Shown: positions 57,260 through 64,000 of the stretch, piece after piece
Numbering within the stretch: position 1 is the first letter of the stretch
Layout: each line of letters begins with the position of its first letter
Assembly: GCA_002682825.1 (NCBI GenBank)
Contig: NOKP01000030.1
Coordinates: 567,924 to 631,923 of the forward strand
Length of the DNA: 64,000 nt
Direction: 5' to 3'
Source of the DNA: Neonectria sp. B-13
Lineage: Eukaryota > Ascomycota > Sordariomycetes > Hypocreales > Nectriaceae
Position numbers and translations under genes: made by a program
Notes under the pieces: generated by a model
Database searches by the model: none
What the model saw: only the letters and a program-made list of their open reading frames with translations
Told to the model about the DNA's origin: nothing

Positions 57260-58345
57260 CAGAAGCAAGTTAGGCCATATGCATCGCAGTGAGCAGCTCC
57301 GCGCAGAACGGCATAGTAGGTGGTGTTAGCGGAGCAATCCAGATTCCAGTGCTATGCGAAGCAGTCCGAAACTCCAGAACTTCTCGTTCACCCTTGGTCT
57401 AAGAACAGAACAGAACCCATACAGCGGAGAACTTACAGCAATTGAATATGCTTTAAGGCAAGCCCTACTATACTTCAAATATCGCAGTGTTGCACTGATC
57501 ATGAGTAATAAAGCTGCTGTATTCTCACTTAAGTAACCCCATTAGCAATCTGGACAAGAATATATACACTGTATTTACAATTTGATTGAGGAGCTATAAG
57601 ATAATAGAAACATTATAAAAGTTCTATGGCTACCCTTAAGTGCAGAGAACAAGCTTCTCAAGCATACTAAGGAGGAGGCTTAGAGGGTAATACAGAAAGG
57701 AACTATGCCTGAAAAATAGTGCTCTAGTATGCAGTTAATAATACTTAGAATTGCATAATCGAAAGTTAATGCTAATAGGACACTGCTGGAAAAAGTTAGA
57801 AGATACTCTAAGCGAATAGATACAGTGCTATTAGGCAAATATACAAAACAACTCTATGACCAACTATTATAGAAGGAGACGAATGTACTAGTGCAACTTA
57901 GAACAGGCATAGTAAGACTAAACTTATACCTCTTTTACATTAAAGCAGTATTATTAGACTAATATAATTGTAGATAAGTAAAAGAGATAGTTGAGTACTT
58001 CCTCTTCTAATGCTGAAAGTGGATAGTATATTATACAGAGATACTTTAATGTATTAGTACCTAGAGGAGTAATATATCTTTTTATCTTAGAGGAAAGTTA
58101 CTATCTAATAACTAAAAATAGACACTAAACATAAAGGCCATTCAAGCAACAATCCGATCTGTATTAGCTATAGGCTGCCTTAATGCAAGCTAACTAGGGA
58201 GACAGGCCTCTCTCTATCAACCCCCTTATACCCCTACTATTTCAACTTTACCCTACCCTTACCCTATGCCAAAATAGCAAATACTGCTTTAGCTACTGTA
58301 GATAAGATATAGAACACTTAAAGAATAGGCTTTAAGCTAGTTATT
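57260..58345 (+). pseudogene. Tad-type LINE, C-terminal end, heavily RIP-mutated (second copy)
   Basis: It aligns with the LINE at 15971-17417 from AVSSSAQNGIV onward (EQNPYSGELTAIEYALRQ). It continues past the deletion of that copy with RLNLYLFYIKAV and VKEIVEYFLFQC-like sequence, the zinc-knuckle tail usual in fungal LINE pol, then a 3' UTR shared with the first copy (58265-58345). The first 300 bp are nearly unmutated and the rest is full of TAA/TAG. Confidence 0.8.
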
Positions 58346-58900
58346 ATTATATCTAATGACTGGGATTAATAGGGATAAAAGCTCTTAATTTCTATCTATC
58401 CTAGTGGGAAAGGAAGGTCTTTAAATATATGATTTAGTCCATAGGAAGGGATAGGAATTGTATTATCTAGAGTAATAAGAAAGGAAAGGAAATATATTAT
58501 CTAGGATAACTAGGTTATTAAGAGTATTAAGGTTTATAGCTAGGTTATTAAGAAAGGTTAAATTGGTTAACCTTTATAAGACTATTAGGCCTAAGAAGCT
58601 TATTATATAAGAGAACCTTATAATAGCTAATATAATATAATATACCCTCCTATCTTAGACTGTATTTAAGATATGTTTTCTAGGGCTAAGGTTAATAAGG
58701 AGTAATGTTTTATAGTATTTAAAGCTATTAAGAGCATTAATTTCTATAAAAAGGAATAGATTTTAAGTCTTTAAATAAAGGACCTTAGTAAAAAAAGTCT
58801 AAGATAAAGCTTACCTAGTTAAGATAGGCTTTATCCTATAGATAGATATTAACTTATAATACTATATAAAGTCTTTAGCTAGCTAGGGCTGTTATTATAG
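58345..58900. repeat. AT-rich RIP-type DNA
   Basis: No readable frame. It joins the LINE and the copia remnant and may include an LTR of the copia element, which could not be delimited. Confidence 0.45.
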
Positions 58901-61900
58901 CTACTATTAACTTACTAATACTAATATAATTATATAACATTTTAAGCTCTTAGTAAGAAAGTAAGCCTTTCTAAGGCTAATAGCTTATTAGGCTATAATA
59001 TGTACTTTAGGGCTTTAGTTATTATCCCTAGGGTCATTTAGAGTATTGATTATACCTTTAACATCAATAAGACCTAGCTGTTTAATAAAGGTATTAAATT
59101 TTTAGCCTAATAATAGCTTTATAAGACTATCTATAATTATTTCTACTATTAGAGTATAGGTTATATTGAATTAACCTACTTAATAGACTTAATAAGTCTA
59201 ATAGCTATAAATATTAATATAATAAAGTACAGTCTTAAGCTTTAAGGTCTTAAGAGTAATAAGCTAGATTGTCTATTGATTATTATACTTAATAATAAGG
59301 TTATAGTCTAGCTAAAGTCCTAGCTACTTAAAAAGCTATTGAATTATTATAGCTTTCTTAGCTATATATATAAAGGCTAAGAGCTTAGCTTCTATTAATA
59401 ATATTATAATTGTATCTTACTTATTAGCCTTCTAACTGATAGAACTGTTAAAAAGGTATAAGATTGACTCTTATAATAACTTTTAAGTCTTTTGATTATT
59501 AGTAAAAGTAGTATCTAATGCAATTTAAAGGTCCTTTGAGTTATCTATTAATAGAGATATCTTAATATTCATAGGGATATTAAAATCATCTTAGTAGAAG
59601 CCTTTACTACTATATTAAATAGCTAGATATCTTATTGTATAAAGATAGCTAATAATATTAAGAGCTATATATTAGTATATTACTAATGAATTTAATAGAT
59701 ACTTAGCTAGCTTAGAAGTAGCCTTTGTAATGTTAGGGTATATAATAACTGTAATATAGTTGATAGAACTGATCTTAGCTTGAAAGAGGTTGATTTGATT
59801 GTTTATAGCCTTTTAGGTTAAAGCTATAAGGTTATTGCTTAGTAAGAGGCTTTCTTTAAAGCTATCCTTTTATTTAGCATTAAATTTAGCTGCTATTTTC
59901 TTAATATATAAGTCTTAATAGAGCTAAAGCTTCCTATTAGTTCTATTTTAAAGGATCCTAATCCCTAGGAATTAGGTAAGGTTCTTTAGATCCTATATCT
60001 TATACTAGTTCTTTAAACAGTTAATTATTTGATCTATAGCTAGTTAGTTTTTCTTCTAGTATAAAAGGATAATATTATCTATAAAGAAAAAGACTATAAG
60101 CTAGTTATTATTATAGATATAAGAATCTTTATTAACTTAGCTAAGACTTAGGTTGTTTAAGGTCTTAAGCAAATTATATTACTAAAGTAAAAGGGATCTT
60201 TATAGTCTATATAGAGCTTTAATAAGCTTTAGGACCTATCTAGGGTAGGCAAAGCTATTAGGAAAGCGGATATAGACTTCCTTATTAAGATAGCTATTAG
60301 TAAAAGCATTAATAGCATTTAGCTGCTTAGTTTTAAGGTTGAATTTAGCTATAATAGCTATAAGGACCTTAAAAGACTAACTAGCTAGAGTAGTAGTATA
60401 AGTCTCTTTATAGTTAAAGAGTTAAAGATCCCCTTATATATACAATTAGGCTTTGAATTTAATAAGAAAGTTATATTTATTATACTTATATTTAAAGACC
60501 TAAGTTATAAGAAGGGCTTTTCTAATAGCTTCTTCCTTAAGGATAGCTTTAAAGGTCCTATAACCCTAAAGAGTAGTTATCTCTATAATAGTTACTTACT
60601 TAAAGTTAGAGCTAAAGTAATAATCTTCTAAGTTCTTAAATTTAATAGGTTCTAATAGAAGGGATTATCTATATAGCTTTTCCTCTCTTCTATTAAAGAA
60701 GAAGGTAAAAAAAGCTATAAGGGAGTTATTTAAAGGGTTATTTCCTTAATAATAAGCTAATCTTTATAATACTAGCCTCTATAGGGCTTCTTCTCTTTGT
60801 TAAATCTACTTAGGCTGTAAGAATAGACTTAGGCTAAGGTCTCTAATTAATAAAGAGCTAAGATTATAGTCTTAGTTTATAGTTGAGTTTAAAGCTTAGT
60901 TTATAATAAAGCTTAAAGCTTAGTCTATTAATAAGCTTAAGGCTTAGTTATATAATAGGCTTAGAATATAATTATAATTAGAGTTATAATCTATAGTAAG
61001 GCTTTAAGCTTAGCTTATATTTAGGCTTACTATTTAGATATAATAGCCCTTAGTAGTATATACCTAGAGAAAGAGCTAAAGGTTAAATAGTATAAAAGAA
61101 AATAGAAAAAACAATAGTATAATAAGCTTAATACTTAAGCTTAAGATAATAATAACTTAAGGAGATAAAAGTTTCTACTATAAAGTTAAAATATAAGTTT
61201 TACTACTCTAATTAGCTAGAAAAGCTAGATCTTAGAAAAGCTAGATCTTAGAAAAGCTAGATCTTAGAAAAGCTAGACCTTAGAAAAGCTAGATCTTAGA
61301 AAAAGCTAAAACCCCTTAGGATAAAAGCTCAGCCTTTACACTTTTTAAACTACCCTTTTATATTCCATTTAACCTTTTATATAATATAAAGATTATACAA
61401 TTAATCATATAAGATAACTACCTTCTAAATCACACTATAGCTTAGTAAGCCCTTACTAAGCTATATCTATAGACTTTTATATAACCTATATAGTCTATTT
61501 TAAGTAGATCTAAGTCTTATTTTTAAGCTATAAATTATAATTTAAAAGTCTAATCTATAAGATATAAAAGAGGTTAAAACTAATTAATGCTCTAAGGCTA
61601 AGGAATTAATTTAGTTAATAGTCTTTAGTTATTATATTCTACTATAAGATAGAATCTAGCCTAATAGAGTAATAACTTAATGGATTATAATAGAATAAAT
61701 CTTTCTAAAGAAGCTAGCTTTAAAGCTAGAAAGGAATAATAATACTATTAATATAGAGAAAAGGTTTATTAATAGTCTAAAGTATAATAACTATATCTTA
61801 TAGGTTATATAGCTAATAAGTAATACTATAATAACCAACCTATAACTAAAGGAGTAATACATTAGAAAGTAAGAGAATCTAATTATCTCTAATATTAGCT

Positions 61901-64000
61901 ATAAAGCTGTATAGAGGGATTTAATAGAGGGAGTTCTAGGAAGCCTAATAGTTATTCCTAGTGTTAGTAGATAGAGGGGGCAAAAGTCAATAATTAGGTT
62001 TAAAATCCAAAGATCTATCCCTTTATTAAGCTTAAGCAAAGGAAATATATAACTATTTAGTATAATTATAAATAAGTAGAAATAGTAGTTCAAATAGTAG
62101 TTTCAATAGTACTAGGCTTACTATATATAAGGCTTTAGGGCTTTTATAATAGAAGGCTAGTAAGGCTATTACTTAAAGAGTTATATAAGGGTTCTTATTA
62201 TTAGATTTATAGTCTTTTTTATCTCTTTAATTCTTACTTTAGTTTTTAAAGATAACTTTAATTATTAATTTAATATTATTATTATCTTTAGCTATTAGTC
62301 TAGTTCTGCCTTTATAGGCTAAAGGGTTATTATCTTCCTTAGAGTCTATTTTAATATGCCCTTAGAAGATTTATAGCTCTATTAGTTCTTTAACTAAGCT
62401 TAGATAATCCTTAGGATTATAAAAGATATATTTATTAAAGGTTATATCCTTAATCTTTTATATCTTAGACCTTTCTAAGATTTAAATCCTAAAGATATTA
62501 GTAGAATTATAGCTAATAAGGTATCCTTTTTCTATATAGGGTAAGGTCTTTAAATCCTATCTATAAGTGCCTTTAAAAGCTTCCTTAGTTAGAGGATAAG
62601 CTTTATAGCTATAAGCCTTAAGATAAGTAAGGTTAAACTGTATAATATTAGTAAAGCTAGTATCCCTTTTATAGTCTTCTAGCTAGCTATAGAGCTGCTA
62701 AAAAGGGGTCTTCTAACCTATAGCTTACTAAAGCAATCTATTATATAAGAAAACAACTACTTTCTAAGTCTTAGGCTAGATATCCTTAGGAAGGTTAGCC
62801 TTTATCTATATAGATTAAGACTTAGCTCTTATTACCCCCTTAGATTGCTTAATAAAGCTATTTTAAGCAAATATATAAGCTACTATTAGCTTATCTTTAA
62901 TACTATTATCTTAGACTTATATAATATAGCCTTATATAAAGGCTAGATTATTATCTCTATAGATAATATATATCCCTAGTCTAAATTGGTATTAAAAGAA
63001 TGCTTTTAGCTATTTAAGGTAGCTTAGAATAGCTTTCTATATTACTTTAGCTAGAGGGAAGAAGAAGATTATACCTATATATTTATCCTTTATTAGAAGG
63101 GCTACTCTTTTACTATTAAAGCTTAGATTTAATATAAAGATATTTATATAAAGGCACTAGAAGGGCCTAAGGGCCTTAGTCTAAGGCTGTTATCTTAAGA
63201 CCTTTCTAATAGTCTTAGCTATTAAGTAGGTTATATAGTCAATTTGAATAGGTCCTTTGATTTTAGTCCTTTAGGTTTCTTTAACTAGGTTTTTAAGAGC
63301 TAAAGTATTAAGATAATCTAACTATAGATACTAAGTTATAGCTTTAGTTGTCTAAGCTTTTCTAGGGTCTAAAGATATAGTAAAGGAAGCTTAAGCTATT
63401 AGAATAATCTTATTGAATTTAATAACCTATTAGTAATGAATTTATTAAGTCTTAAAGACTATTATATCTCCCTTAAAGATAGTACTAGTAATAAGGTTCT
63501 AATTGTATCTCTTATTAATAAAAAGGTCTAAGAAGGTAATATTTATATAGAAGGTTAGAATATAAGCTATATTATACAATTCAAAGAGATTATTCTTAAT
63601 ATATAAATAGACCTTACTATAGCCTAAAATCTCCTCTTAGAGCTTACTAATAAAGATAAATTTAGAGTCCCTAATTAGCTAATATTTAATGAATTAGCTA
63701 AGGTTATTGCAAATATATATATTTAACCTAGAGTTAAAGATAAAAGAGTCCTTTAAGGGATATTCCTTAGTAGTCAAAAAGGATAACTTTAAGAGGATTA
63801 GCCAATCTTACTAATATTATTACTTAGTATATATCCTAGTAAATATAGTACTTTTAACCTCCTTAGGGGTTATAGTCTTCTAAGTTAGCTACTTAATCCT
63901 TTAGGCTAAGGACTTATTAACCTTAGTCTTAACTTTTAGGTCTTTAAGTTTTTTATTAATCTTAAATTAGATATTATTATTAGGCTTTTAGCCCTATAGT
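58900..64000 (-). pseudogene. Ty1/copia retrotransposon pol, RIP-destroyed, runs off right edge
   Basis: Reading the minus strand from right to left and passing over TAA/TAG codons gives the copia pol order. GAG-pre-integrase and integrase core lie about 63300-62900 (KIKGPIQIDYITYLIAKTI, LNLSFNSKRVALLIKDKY). The integrase C-terminal block lies about 62750-62350 (LKAYSYKAYPLTKEAFKG, GYLISYNSTNIF). Reverse transcriptase lies about 60270-60040 (KLIKALYRL, YNLLKTLNNL, VFFFIDNII corresponding to the YVDD box). RNase H lies about 59750-59250. Family A sequence at 61033-62112 interrupts it. Stops fall at codons expected to be CAG, CAA or TGG. The element is dead. Confidence 0.85.
61033..62112 (-). 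mobile_element. Family A retroposon inserted in copia, 11-bp TSD
   Basis: A 1080-bp reverse copy flanked by taggcttacta at 61022-61032 and 62113-62123. It is uninterrupted and shows the family plan clearly: 5' end at 62112, minisatellite (about 61216-61306, five units) and 3' end at 61033. Confidence 0.85.

Overview
The window is nuclear DNA of a filamentous ascomycete (Pezizomycotina). Genes are split by short introns (about 50-125 bp) with fungal branch sites (CTAAC) and GTAAGT-like donors, and protein families are typically fungal (MYND/DUF4470, HET, OrsD-like, Tad-type LINE, fungal Helitron). Long AT-rich blocks carry the mark of repeat-induced point mutation (RIP): old transposon reading frames are still legible, but Trp, Gln and Arg codons have become stops. 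The genus cannot be fixed; the gene set fits a plant-associated Sordariomycete. This is an accessory-type region.

Layout. 1-620: end of a MYND/DUF4470 gene. 1.1-8.15 kb: AT-rich tower of nested retroposons (families A and B, a tRNA-derived SINE, a miniature LTR element, a solo LTR). 8.2-11.4 kb: gene remnants and an intact Asp/Glu racemase. 11.4-14.7 kb: AT-rich repeats. 15-28.3 kb: hAT and LINE remnants, broken OTT_1508-like deaminase, HET, kinase-like and OrsD-like genes, and two intact secreted enzymes in divergent orientation (GH11 xylanase, CE4 deacetylase). 28.3-31.55 kb: AT-rich LTRs with nested family B. 31.6-34.7 kb: mostly unassigned, with a second OrsD-like fragment. 35.1-41.2 kb: a denitrification locus, with intact P450nor (CYP55), a broken formate/nitrite transporter and intact copper nitrite reductase NirK. 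41.6-47.8 kb: a RIP-damaged Helitron split by an LTR and a family B copy. 47.8-57.2 kb: solo LTR, a GTAC-rich degenerate repeat, a small cysteine-rich secreted protein, truncated MFS transporter, broken tannase and a two-chromodomain protein. 57.26-64 kb: RIP-destroyed LINE and Ty1/copia element, the latter holding another family A insertion.

How the genes work together. NirK (nitrite to NO) and P450nor (NO to N2O) are the two core enzymes of fungal mitochondrial denitrification. Both are intact and both carry a putative mitochondrial N-terminus, while the transporter between them is a pseudogene. GH11 and CE4 are secreted polysaccharide-active enzymes sharing one 1.1-kb upstream region. Most other genes are relics with nonsense codons of the RIP type.

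The best candidates for undescribed biology are the family A retroposon with its internal variable minisatellite and short derivative, the miniature LTR element with perfect target-site duplication, the compact denitrification locus with its decayed transporter, and the deaminase pseudogene with a preserved catalytic core.
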